DNA of 64,000 bases from Taxillus chinensis (GCA_023512835.1 CM042092.1:11347498-11411497), one strand, 5' to 3'; positions 47,333 to 60,680 are shown, counted from the stretch's first letter. Numbers and translations: made by a program. Notes: generated from the sequence alone by a model not told the origin.

Positions 47333-50300
47333 CTATAGCTAGGGGATTCTATATAGGAAATCTATGTAGGTAGGGTACGACGTTGGTGGCCTCCAAATTT
47401 CATGTTCATGTAGCTTTTTATATATGTTAACTTTTGTGGTCTTATTGTGATCATAACCAACTAGACGTCTCCCTTCCCTCTTTTTAAGATTTTGTCAAGT
47501 ATTTGGATTTGTCAAGAAAGTTGCAGATGGGTTTTACATTGAGCCTGTTGGATTGTAGGAGGATGGTTGGGCCTTAGTGATTACCACTTTGCTTGTTGCC
47601 ATTCACTTGCAATTCATTGCAGTTGGGAAATGGTTTCAGACCTTTTGCAACCCAACCTCATGCATCAACTGCTATCTAGATATATTTTCCCATTAAACCC
47701 CTTGTATCCGGAAATCATAATCCCATATTGCAAATTGAATTCACCATATGTAAGAACGTCGGTTGATATTTGTTGGAATCAAGGCTAATTGATGTGGAGA
47801 ATAAATCATTATTTGCAACCAATCACGAATATATAAACTATAATTACACTACATTTCTAATAGCTTGAATTTGTCGAGTTCCAAAAAAGTGATCATAAAT
47901 AAATTGAGCTAATCGCTATTAATAAAAAACAGCTTAATATGCAAAAAAAAAAAAAACAAACCTATATGCTAAGTTAACAAAAATGTCATGGATAGTTAGA
48001 ATCAAGGTAAGACAATTTGAACCAAAAAAACTAATTAACCATAGCAAGAAAAAAAGAAATAAAAACCAAATTGGTCATAGTTTTTTCCAATAAATTTTTG
48101 TATCTTAGGTTATCATTCATCATATTACAACGGTTCCTTGTTTGTATCTCGAAACTTAATAGTTGAATTGGGTTCATCATTCATCATAAAGTCGATGATT
48201 TAGTCTTTTGGGTTAGGGGTATATATTTTCAAACCATCAATATTATAGAAATACCTTTGGGTTTAATATAAATAGAAAGGACGATTGAAAATGAGGTTGC
48301 ACCATTTAAACTCATTGCTTACGTTTTCTATTTATCAATCCTTTATAATAAACAATATTTACATTTATATTACAAATGGCTATATTTGATAGTAATTAAC
48401 TAATATTATTTAACGAGAAAAGTATATTTTGAGAAACTAAAAAAAAAGGTTTGAAATTTTGCTTTATTCTCTTTTTATTTTAAAAAATATATGATTTTTT
48501 TTATTTGAAAAATCAATAATGTACTTTATTCAATTATTCTCATATTTTATTTTATATCTAAAGTATTGGTTTTAAAACTTTTGGATTACTAGTCGACTGC
48601 ACAAAAATAAAATTGTCCAACTGCTCAAGTCTCGTGCTCAATGCTCGACGCTCGATGCCCCATGGTTTCCACACATTTTTTTTTTGACTGCATATCACTT
48701 GGTTCTGATATGTAATTGACTTCAAAGATCAGAAATAGTAATTCTGAGCTTCATATATATCAATATTTGAATATGACATTATCAATTTGAGACTACATAC
48801 CGAACCAAAAACAATCGGCACTCCTTGAGCCCTCAAACCCAACAACATATATAAACTTCTATGGTTTCATCCTACTAGGGAAAATTCTTGAAATCCAAGT
48901 GAGTTAACAAGTAAGAACAAGAGGGAAGACCACAATCATGCAAAAATTTAGATATAGAAATCATAAAGTCAAATAAATAAGCATTGCAATCAGACTTTCT
49001 TAATCATGGGCAAGAGACTTCTGGTGGTAGGATTGGAGTCAAAGAAAAACCAGATTTCCTTTATGAAAATAAACCTCTTACTGGTGATAATCTACTACTT
49101 GTTTACTTTTTGGAGAAAGATGGATATGGTGAAGAGGTAGAGAAAAACGGGTATTCTCCTATTCCTTTCTTAGAAATATAAGATGAAATATAAAATGTCA
49201 TAGCCTTAGATTGTAATTAACTAATGGGTATGGAGAGAAATAATTGAATTATCTCTTGCTGAACTGATACTAACCCTTAACTTGTAAGTGCATCGTTATT
49301 TAACTCGTTTGAGCTTAAAGTGATGAAAATGGAGATGGAGGAGACTTAGAGGCCTAATAAGGGAAAACATGCTCTTGATGACATAACCATAAAGACACTT
49401 TCAACGATGGAGAATGCTTTAGGGAACCAAATCATACCCTCCCTTCCCGGGGTAAGTGAAAGTTCTGTCACAAAATTCACAGTAAAATAATATCATTTAC
49501 ACTTTACCATTGCTAATGGCTACAACATATATGTAGGGATCTTAAACAGACAGGCCAAGTTTAGCTTGTGCGAGTTCGGTCTTGAATGGGTTCAACCCCT
49601 TTAGGCCCGTATTTAAAGAGGTCATAATTATTAGGGTCAGCCTTGCTTGCTTGTAGATTGGGCTAACCCGTTTAAAATTTTATTTTTAAAATTTTTTTAC
49701 TTTACATTTCTTATTTTTTTCCAAAAAATTGATTAATCTTAGTTTCTACTTAAATACGGCCTTTAAATAAATACGAAGATGAATAGACTTACAAAACATA
49801 AAATACATTATGAAAACTTTTAATAAAACAAACAATATATAAAGAAAAAAATAATAATACTAGCACGTGAAATGGCCTAGAAGTCATAACATATCCTAAC
49901 TAACATATAAATGGGTCAAATTTTACATGCTCACCCGGTGAAAAAAAAAAAAAACTAGCTAGTTTAGCTCACAAGACTAGTAGCCTATTTAACATTTTTA
50001 TATACCTGCTGGATGTTGATACTCAACTTTTACTGTTACTAGCTTCGCCCATTGGAACCTTTCCACGCTGACCCACCTAACCTTTTGTCTCTTGAGATTG
50101 CTACACTACAAGTTTCGCTTAAATGCTTAGCACTAATGGTACTGGCTTCTTATATGAAGTCCCACTCTCCTACCTATGCTCTCTTGGACGAAAGCCTACC
50201 CAAAATTTGGTATAATTTTTGTAAAAGAAAAAAATGTGATTTTAAAATAATGTTTTTAAATTGCTTCTCATAAAAATTTTTAAAAACTTTTGTGTTCATA

Positions 50301-50763
50301 ATAAAGTAGGAAAAGAATATTTTTTATATTAAAATTTAAAAATAGAAAATTATTAAAAATAATTTTGAAGACAAAATAAAAAAATTAAATACAAGAATAT
50401 AATAAAAATATATGATACATAAACAAAAACTTGAAAAAGAATCAATTTTTCCTTATCAGATGCACCAAACACCTCATATATGGCATATAAGTCGGATAAA
50501 AGTGTGAGTTTGGATTCGGTGGTGAGCAAGGTCAGCTCACTACCGTAGTGATCTGACTTATTTTAAATTCATGATATTTATTTCAAAAATCAATTATTAG
50601 ATTAAATATTCATATAGTATTTATCATGTAAAATTTAAAGACGATTTAACGGTTAATTTTTATATAAATTTAATTTAAAAAATTTAAATTTTAATAAATT
50701 AATTTTAATTTAATTTTTTAATATCAACAAAATCGAAAATAAACCTGAATCCAAATCCGTCGA
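47333..50763. other. Intergenic region between LBD and SR genes
   Basis: AT-rich. Short frames at 47567-47788, 48984-49181 and 50052-50273 show no domain. An A run is at 47944-47956 and another at about 49940-49954. I see nothing else that can be supported. Confidence 0.5.
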
Positions 50764-50779
50764 GTGCAGGCATACTTGT

Positions 50780-53015
50780 CATCTTCCGTGGTGATTTCAC
50801 AAATAAGAGAGCCTTCAGGGACCCTTTACCGCAAACATTCGGAGCATAAATTGGAACACGTGCTTTCCATTACCGGGCGGCTCCTCGTTGTCAACTCTTG
50901 CGATCAATCTAGGGTTTCGAAGCCTCAAGGCCTCGAGATCTCGTCATCGCTTCAGAGGTAAGATCATGCAGTTCGATTTGTGTGGCTGAGTTTTGCATTT
51001 TTACAGATCTGTTTGGTTGCTGGGAAAGCTCAAGACAATGTTTCCTTGTGATAATTGGTTGAGTATTTGAGCAGAAGATGTATTTTTTTAAAATTTTTTA
51101 TTAATATATTTCTGCGGAAAAAAAGGCTAGCGATATGATCAGTTATTTGTAGATCTGAATGTTCCTTTCTCTTGGTTTCTATGTTTCGTCTTTTTGCTTG
51201 ATTTTTGGGTTTTGTTCTGATCCCTTTGTCTCGATTTTTGATATTTCATTCATTGATTTATTTGTTTAGCTTACTAGGGCTTGAATTGTGATTTTGTCCT
51301 TGATTGTGCCTCATTCGTTGCTTAGAAGTCTCTAGGAAAGTGGAATGAGCTGAAATTTTGATGTTATGCACTTCGGGTTTTGTTGGCTAAGGTAATCTTT
51401 GATACCCTGTTGGGGTCAAGTGTGGTGATTTTTTGTAGTTTATTGAGCTGCTTTTTCATTTGGGTTTTGGAGTGTGTGTTGTATATGTAATAGAAACTGA
51501 CTTGCAATGCTACTACTTTTTGCTTCTCTGAGTCTCTAATTTTATTTTATTTTTTAATAAAAAATATCAGAACGCTTCCTTTAATTTGAATTTGGTTAAT
51601 GAAGTTGGGTTTTAGTTATGCAATTTGTGTAAGGTAATTTTAAATGCCCTATTGGGGGGAAAGGCAGTGGTTTGTTCATGCTGTTTTTTAAGAAAAGTTT
51701 AAGGTTTTTATGGACAGCGATTTAACTTTAGTTGATTAACTGCAGTAGGGTTTTGCAGTTTTTTTTATTGGTTAAGGTATTCTTTGATACCCTGTTGGTG
51801 GGCTGTGTAGTGATTTGTTCTTGTTATTTTTTTTGTTTTTAAAATTATAAGCTTGTTAGGTACAATAATATAGTCTTAGTTAATTAAATTACTGTTTTGA
51901 TAGGGATTGGGGTTTTCTTTTATTTAAATTTTGACTTGAAATGCTACTATTGTTTCTCAGGGGCACTACATTTTTGAAAAGAATATAATATAGTCTCTAT
52001 TGATGGCGGCCGACCCATGAAAGTTTTAATCTCTTTTTGTGTTGCTTATTATACTGGCCTGCTTGTGTCACATGCAAGATGCAATGCCTGGAGCTGGGGG
52101 CAGCATAACTTGTTTTCAATTGAGTCATGGGGGATTATTTGTTTTTTTTTCCTTTTTTGTTCCCAAAAATGCTTATGAAACTTGTTTTAAGTAAATTGTT
52201 TCTGTTAAAATTTTTTAAAAATAACTTCATTTTGTACCTGTTTTTTTAGGAATTAATTTTTAGTAACTCCATTTGAAAAAGCATTTTTAAATAAAAGACC
52301 AAAGACTTGTTTGGATGCAAAGTATATTGTTTTAAATAGTAAGCAATAATATTTGTTGATTTTTTCGGCTGTGGACCAATCAGTATCAGTATTTGGCTAG
52401 CTAAAAACAATGTGTCTTACCTACCAATGCTTCCTTTAGGGTTGAAAAAGTATTAGACATTGAAAGTATTTTTGTTTTCTTCAGGCTTTATTTTTCAGTA
52501 AAATAAATTTTAAGTTTTGTGTTGGATTAATTCTTCTTCCTTATTTAATTTTATTTACGTACACTTGAGGTTTTAAAAGGTGATTGACTGTCTTAGGTGG
52601 TCAGGGCACCGTGTAGTCTGTAGATGCTTAAAAAGATGTTCTAGACGGTAAAAAGATTTCATATTTCTACCTATTTTTAATATATATAAGTAGGGCAACA
52701 TAAGTATATCTCAAGATTCTAGAAACATAAGAAAATATGTGAATAACACAGCACAGATGTAGGTATAAGTAATATAAAATATAGCTATATTGCCACCAAA
52801 GTATAGACTATAAACCAAGACAAGTAACAAAATATATGATTTATGATTCACAATTCATGATGTTTATTGATATGTTGAATATTTTGCTTATGCTGCATTG
52901 AAAGAGAAGACAAGGAAAAGGAAGAAAAGGTTGTCTAGGTGATTTTTTTTTTCTGAAAAAGAACTGCCAGAGGCTGTTTTTAACCAGCATTGTTGGTATC
53001 TCAATTTGTTTCCAG
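50780..53015 (+). other. 5' UTR exon (to 50957) and leader intron (50958-53015) of the SR gene
   Basis: A GC-richer stretch ends at CTTCAGAG/GTAAGATC (donor 50958). The next matching acceptor is TTTCCAG at 53009-53015, five bases before the coding ATG at 53021. This gives a leader intron of 2058 bp. A G-box CACGTG lies at 50857-50862. The transcript start is not defined. Long introns in the 5' UTR are common in plant SR genes and may raise expression. Confidence 0.55.
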
Positions 53016-53020
53016 GAAAG

Positions 53021-55913
53021 ATGAAGCCTATATTTTGTGGGAATTTCGAGTACGATGCTAGGCAGACTGAACTGGAGCGGCTTTTCAGAAGATATGGAAG
53101 AGTTGATAGAGTAGATATGAAGTCTGGTAAGCTTCTCCATATTCATATATTCTATTTTATATCCTCATGTTTGTCATTGTCCTGATTTTATAGTCCTTCC
53201 CTTTCTTTTTCTCTCGTATCCTAGTTTTTTGGCTAATTTGTATTGGTACCAATTACCCGGATTCATTTATTGACAACCTTGATATGGAAAGAATGGTGAT
53301 AGCATTAAGCATCCATTTGCAAGCATTATAATAGTTTGGTAACATGTGATCCCTATAATTTTTTTCTAAAGAAAATTTTGCCTGTGTTGCAGCTAACATT
53401 GCATCACCCTACATTTTGCTTGCCAACAAGAGCACTACGGTGCCACCTCAATTTTGATGCTAAATCATTGTGGTAATAGTGTAATATGTCAATCAATGCT
53501 CCAACTTCTTAACCTGCAAATTTGGATCCTTTCCCAAATTGTGGTTTTGCATGCAAGACAAAATAAGATTAATGTACTTTGATATGCTCTTAATCCCAAC
53601 ACTACGCCGTCAAAATTATAGAAAGAAATTATTGCACATACATAAAAGGAAAGCGGGATTTACAACGGCGGAATGGTGTGAAAATCTAGCATGGGGTGCA
53701 TTTCCAGCTGTCAAGTTTGCTGCTGGTTCTTGCTCTGTTTGCCTTGGTGTCATCTTGGATTTGCATAATGATCAAGCATCTCGACATCGGCGTTTCTCCC
53801 TTGTTACGTTTTAGTGGGGGCTCAGGATTGTTTTCGGATGAATAGAAGCATTTTATTTAAGTGTACGCCCCCATACTCAACAGTTTATTTGGCGCAGGAA
53901 TTTCATGGAATATCCATATTCCTCTTCACTGATGGATGAGCTCTTGCACATTCCGAATGCACCGACCTTCCTCTTATTTTCAAGAGATCCACTTGAATCG
54001 CAATGGCACCACCTACATTTTCCACAGGCATGACTAGTGTTTTCATTCATCATGAATTACGCCCAGCCTTTAATTTCAGACATGTTTCAAGATAGAAACC
54101 ATGTCGTCCTAGCAGCTGAGGCAGCAGAATAGATGGAAGATTTTCTTTCCATTCGTCTACAATGAGACACCCACTTTTGGATTGTTCTTCCATGACATCA
54201 TTTAAGTCCTTAAAGGTCTGTTACTGATTTTACTGGTCACTTAGTTTCTGGTTTTAGTAGTGTTGGCCATTTTTACCCAAAAATTATGGATTGTGATAAT
54301 TGATTGTAAATTTTTGTAGAAGAAATTGTCCTACCACGGGTCACCGGAAATATAGTTATTCATCTATAATGAATATCAAATTCTTCATATGGCTTCTTAA
54401 AATTTTCGTAATTTACAGGATATGCGTTTGTTTATATGGAGGACGAGAGAGACGGGGAGGATGCAATTCGTGGACTTGACCGTATTGAATTTGGTAGGAA
54501 GGGACGTCGTCTTCGCGTTGAGTGGACAAAGGTCAGGCATTAATGGCCTTAATTATTGTTGGTGTTTTTTTCTTTACTGTTGCTTGATTAAATACCTATT
54601 TTATATTAATATAGCTGGCTCCATCTTTTATTGCAGCATGAACGTGGTATCAGAAGGCCTGGGGGTCCAAAAAGATCTACTAACTTGAAACCTTCGAAAA
54701 CCTTGTTTGTTATTAATTTTGATCCATATCATACGAGGGCAAGGGACTTGGAGAGGCATTTTGATCCTTATGGAAAAATTGTTAATGTTAGAATCAGAAG
54801 AAACTTTGCATTTGTCCAGTTTGAGGCACAAGAAGATGCTATGAAAGCATTGGATGCCACTCACATGAGGTTAACTCTCCCTGTGTTTTCAAGGCATTTT
54901 TATGTTATCGGGATTCATGCAATATCATTTTAATGCCCTTTTTTGTTTTTTCCCTTGTGGATGCGCAGCAAGTTGTTGGATCGTGTCATTTCAGTGGAGT
55001 TCGCAATTCGTGATGACGATGACAGAGGAAATGGGTACAGCCCGGATAGAGTCCGTGATAGGTCACCTGTGAGGAGAACCTATGGCAGCGGCAGGGGTCG
55101 GTCTCCAAGTCCTTATCGGATGGAGAGGGGTAGCCCTGATTATGGTCATAACCCTCGTGAGAGTCCATATCGGAGGACGAGAACTAGCCCTGATTATGGT
55201 CATCGCCACTCCAGTCCAAGCCCCCTTCGGAGAGAGAGGGCAAACACAGATTCTGTTCGTGACCTCAGCTCTAGCCCTCGTGGAAGGGGGGATGTCAGCT
55301 TTGATGATGGTCGTGACACCAGCCTTCATCCTTCTCGAAGGGACGGCCATGGCAACAGTCCTAGGTCTCATAGGAGGGACGGCTACAGCCCCAGCCCTAG
55401 ATCTCATAGGAGGCACGACTACAGCCCCAGCCCCAAACCTCACAGGAGGAATGGTCATGACCTCAGCTCTAGTCCTCCCCCCAAGGGAGATGCCCGTGAA
55501 CACAGCCCTGGTACTCTTCAGGTTGATGATGGTCGGAAGCACAGCCCTAGTCCCCGCAAAAGGAGTGGTCTTGAGGTCAGCCCTACTCTTCACAGGAGGG
55601 ATAGTCTAAGCTCTAGTCCTCCTCGCAGGAGGGATGTCCATGACCTAAGCCCTATTCCCTGTAAAAGGGATGGTGGGGATCATAGTCCCAGTTCTCCTGG
55701 AGGAAACAGGGATGGCAGTCCAATTCCCAAAGTTGAGCTGAATAGCAGTCCCAATTATGGTGAAGAAAGCCCCCCACCTGCGGGATACAGCAGGTAGCAA
55801 AGCTTTCCACCCTGTTCCCTTAATCCTCTGTTCACTTAAAACACTTTGTATTTCATTGATTTTTCAAGTTTTGCAGTCCATCGCCTGCTCGGCGTGAAAG
55901 ATCACGATCTTGA
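53021..55913 (+). CDS. RS40: RS-type serine/arginine-rich splicing factor (RS40/RS41-like)
   Basis: Coding exons: 53021-53126, 54419-54531, 54637-54869, 54969-55793, 55877-55913; in phase they give 1314 bp, 437 residues. RRM1 (about 2-72) begins [14 protein letters not shown] and has RNP1 [11 protein letters not shown]2 (about 95-165) has RNP2 LFVINF and RNP1 NFAFVQFE. The second RRM lacks the SWQDLKD signature of SF2-type proteins, which together with MKP.FCGNF is typical of the plant RS subfamily (RS31, RS40, RS41). The C-terminal part (from about 175) is rich in SPSP, RR and RRD units, and is longer than I recall for Arabidopsis RS40/RS41 (about 350 residues in total). The protein binds pre-mRNA and recruits the spliceosome in nuclear speckles. 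The 1292-bp intron (53127-54418) interrupts RRM1 and is where this subfamily carries alternative exons. RS40 and RS41 cannot be told apart here. Confidence 0.92.
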
Positions 55914-58426
55914 GGAGGCGGCCAAAACTATTGGCTGTGGAACCACTGCCCAACGTCTTGTCATTGGTAGCAAATGCTAAGGTTCTTGAACTTGTGTGAC
56001 GGTGTTTTTTGTTCTTAACATCTGGCATGACACCACCACCCGTACAAAATGAATTGTTAAACGTCTCTCTACTTTGAATGCTTTCCGTCTTTTTTTTTTT
56101 TTTTTTGGCTGTTGTGTAAAACAATCGAATTGTTGAATGATGTACGACTATGGTTTTTTTATCCCCTTCTTTATGGTTTGTTTTTTTTAGACCTCGAACT
56201 CTAAACCTTCATTAGGGCCGCTTGATTTATGATTTGGTAATGAGTGGTGCTCAGTCTTCTGCGCCAAATATAATTTATGATCCGTAGAATTTTATATTGC
56301 ACGGTGCCTCATAAAGCCTCCAGGCTTTGCCCCTTGTTTTGTAACCCGAATAATTCCGAGGTAAAAGATATGCTTATCGTGGACATCTCGACCGTGGCTG
56401 GAGCTTAATAGATACATGCATATTTAAATGTATATTACTGCCTTCTTGTTATGGTCCTAATCTCGTACCATCATGGCTTACGTTTGAATATGTTAGAAAG
56501 TTGCATTCGTTGAATATTAATAGCTTTATTTTAATTTAGTTGAGATTTTTTTGGAGGTTCGTTTTGCAATCCATGACACTCACGTGTTATAACTAGGGAT
56601 TTTGCTTGAATTCCATGGGCCGGTAAAAAGAGTTTAACCTCGTTCGCTTCGAATTTATTTATATATTGTTATTAATTATTTTAATAAAATATTCATAAGG
56701 TTTAAGTGGTGAACTCTAAGTACATATCCTTCGATATTGAATTTTAATATTTGAAATTTAATGCTTTGATTAGTAATTTATGTGATTTTAATATTTCGGA
56801 GATGAATGTTTTTTTAAAATAAATAAATTTAGTTATTATCTTTTTAATAAAAATGTAATATTGTGAAAATTTTAAATTATAATAGTATTTTTATCTTAAA
56901 AATAATTCTGGAATATATTAATTAATGAGTAAAATAAATACAATAGAATGAATTCAACAAATTTCGATGGTATCAGACTGAAAAGACCCAGGTTTGGATC
57001 TGGGTTCCAAGTTGATACTTGACATGTTTGCATCCTAGCAGTCACATGTTAATAATTAAAAAAAAAAAGACTGCATGCTTCGATAAAACGCATGCTAAAG
57101 ACATGGTTTTGAAGTGGGGTAACATGAGGTAGAACTCCTCGGAGATTCCGACGTGGTTATAGATAATACCTAATTTGATTCTTGACTCTCATCTTTACAA
57201 TTTGACTTTTTACTGTGAGCGTCTTCGGCGAAGGTGCAAGTGATGAAGTCCTTACCCATATAACACAGGCGTTGTTTGCAAGTGAGTACTGAAGGGAATC
57301 ATGCTTTCTTGATTCTGCTGGTTTTTGGAATATGTCAATTTCAAATTCATCCCGATAGGCGATAGCATTGAGGCAGAAGGAATACCCAGTTATAACTGAT
57401 TCAATTGTCATCCCTACTGCTTTCATGTTAATCCAGTAGGTACACCGTTTTCATTGTAAAATAACTTGCTTTTGGGCTTTTGGCCAAGAATCTTATTTCA
57501 TACATTGTTTAAGTACACTTATTGTAGCTATCTTCAGAAGTCGTGTGGAATCAAATTTTATTGCTTATTTTCAATATCATTTTCCACGCACCCAAGCATG
57601 ATAGACTCGCTGACCTTTTGAAAAAAGGGGCCATAGAATTTAGTTCCACCGGTTTGAATTATGCTCTCCTCTGCCTGGGTTCTTAACCATATGGTTGGTG
57701 TTAGAGTGCTACTATATAAGTCTATTTAAAAAAAAAATTAAAAAATTAAAAATTTATATCCAAGAGAACGTTGGATCTTATTTTGTTGACAACCGTTAAA
57801 ATCGGAGAACGTTTCGATCTCTACACCTACTCTATTGGTCTTATTGGCGTGGAACACATTTTGTAGAATTTGTAAACGTGCCTAACACCAAAGAATTATA
57901 AAAATATTTCATTTCTAATGAAAAAACAAATTTTCAATAGGTGTAGCGATCAAATGACTTGTTGTAAAGATCTTATTATTATTGTTATTATATTTTATTA
58001 AAAAAGTTTTTAGGTTATTTATCAGCACTCGTTAGTTGTTTTTATAAACTATATGTTTTGGTCCGATAATAAGATCTTTATAATAAGTCATAATCCCACT
58101 ATACTTAATTTCATGCTATGAAAAATCAGGCATGATGAGACATGTTATTATTACCCATGTAATTAATCTGTTTTGGGCCTTTCACACATAGAAGTGCGCA
58201 TGATACTCGTTATCATCCTTTATATATATAAAATGATTTTATAAATAAGAAATTATATTACTATTCTACATTGCTCACAAAATACAAATTTTTTTTTTAG
58301 AAAAACATAAAATGAAAAATAACTTGCAGATATGACCCTCAAATTCAACAATCTCGCCTTTGCTAGCTTTTCTACATTTTTATAGCGTATTCGAGATAGG
58401 GGAGATACATACACCTAGGGGTGTGC
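55914..58426. other. 3' UTR of the SR gene and intergenic DNA up to the retrotransposon
   Basis: About 250 bp after the stop are probably 3' UTR. A minus-strand frame at 57157-57426 (89 codons) looks compositionally like protein but I cannot assign it. TGGTATCAGAC at 56968-56978 resembles a retroelement primer site without an LTR next to it. The remainder is AT-rich. Confidence 0.5.
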
Positions 58427-58760
58427 TGTAAAGACTCGTATTTGGGTAGTTTTGAGAGATAGTCATTCTATGGGAATGTAACTATTTGGACGGTAGTGTA
58501 GCCGTCGATGTGAGCATTTTGACTGTACTTGGGCCCGATTCCGAGTCGGGGCCCCGTTTGACCCGATTGTTGACTTTTTGGGATTTATTGGTTGACTTTG
58601 CGTTTGAGCAGTCATTTGAGTGTGATAATATCTGAACAGTGTTGTGCTCGTTATTTCGAGCGTTTTGACAAGAATTTGACTCAATTTGGAGTTCGTGACC
58701 TCGGGAGGTCAATTATTCGTTCGGGTCAATTATTCTTGGAGAGGCAATTATTGGCAACGG

Positions 58761-58772
58761 TATATATATAAT
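58761..58772 (+). promoter_or_regulatory. TATA-like box in the LTR
   Basis: TATATATATAAT lies about 335 bp into the LTR, before the (GA)n run. If used, U3 would be short and R-U5 very long. Confidence 0.4.
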
Positions 58773-59209
58773 TAAGAACTGCCTTATATATTTAATTGCC
58801 AATTATTGGTACGTGCATGTTTGAGCAAGAGAGAGAGAGAGAGAGAGAGAGAAGGTGAAGAGCGTAGAGCTTTCTTGGCGATTTTGGGGCGATTGGAGCT
58901 CGTGGATCGCAAAGAATCTTCCAGGTAGGTGATTCTAACTCCTTATATGATTCATAGTAGGCTTAGCATGCTTAATTTGGGTGAAATCATGGAATTTGGA
59001 GGTGAACCTTAAGATTTGGGGGAAACCCAATTTTTGGTTGAATCTTGTGATTTAAATGCATAAAAGAGGTATTTACATTGATTACATTAAATTTAGAGTT
59101 ATTTAAGACGTGTAATGGGGTGTATATCAAAATAAATGTGTTTATGAGTGTTTGGGGTTGTGGGTTGCCGTTCTAGTGAGAAAATTGGCAAAAACGACAA
59201 GGAACGTTG

Positions 59210-59422
59210 TTTTTCCGGGACTAAGTGAATAGTGTTTCCGGGACTAAGTGAATAGTGTTTCCGGGACTAAGTGAACAAGATTTTCCTGGGACTAAGTGAA
59301 TAGTGTTTTTTGGGCTAATGAACGGTGTTTTCCGGATCGTAGTCCGGAGGAGTTAGTCCGGATCGTAGTCCGAGTAGTTAGTCCGGAGGAGTTAGTCCGG
59401 ATCGCAGTCCAGAGTAATCATC
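59210..59422. repeat. Two adjacent minisatellites in the LTR
   Basis: About five copies of a 23-bp unit TTTCCGGGACTAAGTGAATAG (plus TG) run from 59212 to about 59331, with decay at the right end. They are followed by about three and a half copies of a 25-26-bp unit, CCGGATCGTAGTCCG plus GAGGAGTTAGT, to about 59420. Both units contain CCGG. Confidence 0.85.
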
Positions 59423-60669
59423 CAAGATCAAATCCGTAGCGTGAAAACAAGGATCCGTAGCATCGGTCCGGAGCATCAAATCCGTAGGAGTGAACAAGAA
59501 TTCATTCAGCGTAACCGCACCGCACTTGGACATTTACATTGTAAACCATTATGCCTCAAGTATTATACTTAAGTTACAATGTAAATAACGAAATACCCCC
59601 CATTTGGATTCAAAGAAAAATACTAGAAAAATTAATTCCCACTATTTCAAAATGTGAAAATTGGGTTTTAGTGTAAAAACTCGGAAAAACCCAAAAGTTC
59701 GTAGTGGTGAATTTTTGGAAAGTGGGGTTAGACATCTCGGAAAAATCCCCAAAAATAAGATTATCTTATTTATGCTATGGGAACCCAATGCTGGGACTTT
59801 TAATTTCAAGAAAATAGCCTTATGAGTACTTCCTTCATAAATCAAGGGTTGAGGATTCACTTGTGAAGACTGGCTACAATTCTAAAGGAAATGTTGAGAA
59901 TGACATGCCATACTAATGTTAGTATGTTGATGTGAGGTATTGGGGCATGGAATCCGTGACTTGTTTGGGTTCTCACCGTGATGCACCGATGGTGCTATGT
60001 GGTTGACGTGGCGATATGAACCGATGGCAGCCTTGGCGACGTGGCCGGGCATATTGCGCCGTGGACAGGCTAAGGCCTGCGTTGAGCCGTTGAGCTCGGG
60101 GAGCTAGGGCCGAGTGCTCGAGCCGGGATCCCATAGAGGATCGTGGACAAGTTGTCCCGATGTTTGTTGCGGTCGAGTCCCGATGATTATGCACACTACA
60201 CGGTGCACGAGTACACTGAGCATATAGTATAAACTTATATGTGTTGCATGATGTGGAGTGTTAGGGTCACCTACTGAGCTTGTTGCTCACCCCTACTTGT
60301 TGCTTACCCTTTTCAGGTGTGACCCGAGACTAGTGGAGGACTTTCTTCCAGGAGGACGCCCACTACTCGATGTATGATACGATTATATTCTGTATTGTTT
60401 TATGTGATATCCCGGACATGGGTCCGTGGACGATTGTATTTGCATCCGTATGATGTGATGTCCGTATGACTGTTTGACTCTTTGTATGCATGATGATATA
60501 TGGGAAAGACGGATTACCCTTGATGTATGACGTACGGGTTGCATATTTGAGACAAGACCCGGGTTAGTCTCTATTGGTGCTAGTCACCAACCCCTTGACC
60601 CTTCGGGTGCGGGCAAGGGGAAGTCATGTACCCGGTTCCGGGTTCCCTGGAATTCGGGGCGTGACAAGT

Positions 60670-60680
60670 TGGTATCGAGC
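60670..60680 (+). other. Primer-binding site (initiator tRNA-Met type)
   Basis: TGGTATCGAGC starts three bases after the LTR end. It matches the usual TGGTATCAGAGC with one base missing, as expected for reverse transcription primed by initiator tRNA-Met in an old copy. Confidence 0.7.

Larger units (their letters stand above)
58427..60666 (+). repeat. 5' long terminal repeat of the Ty3/gypsy element
   Basis: It begins TGTAAAGACTCG and ends GGGGCGTGACA, so it has the TG...CA ends (TGT...ACA), and it is followed directly by the primer site. Length is about 2.24 kb. Inside are a TATA-like box, a (GA)n run at 58828-58852, and two short tandem arrays. The 3' LTR and the target duplication are outside the window, so the left border rests on the terminal motif alone. 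Confidence 0.65.

Noticed and set aside
55063..55609. Long frames in other frames and on the other strand across the SR tail
   Set aside because: They mirror the repeated Ser-Pro codons of the SR exon and show no family features.
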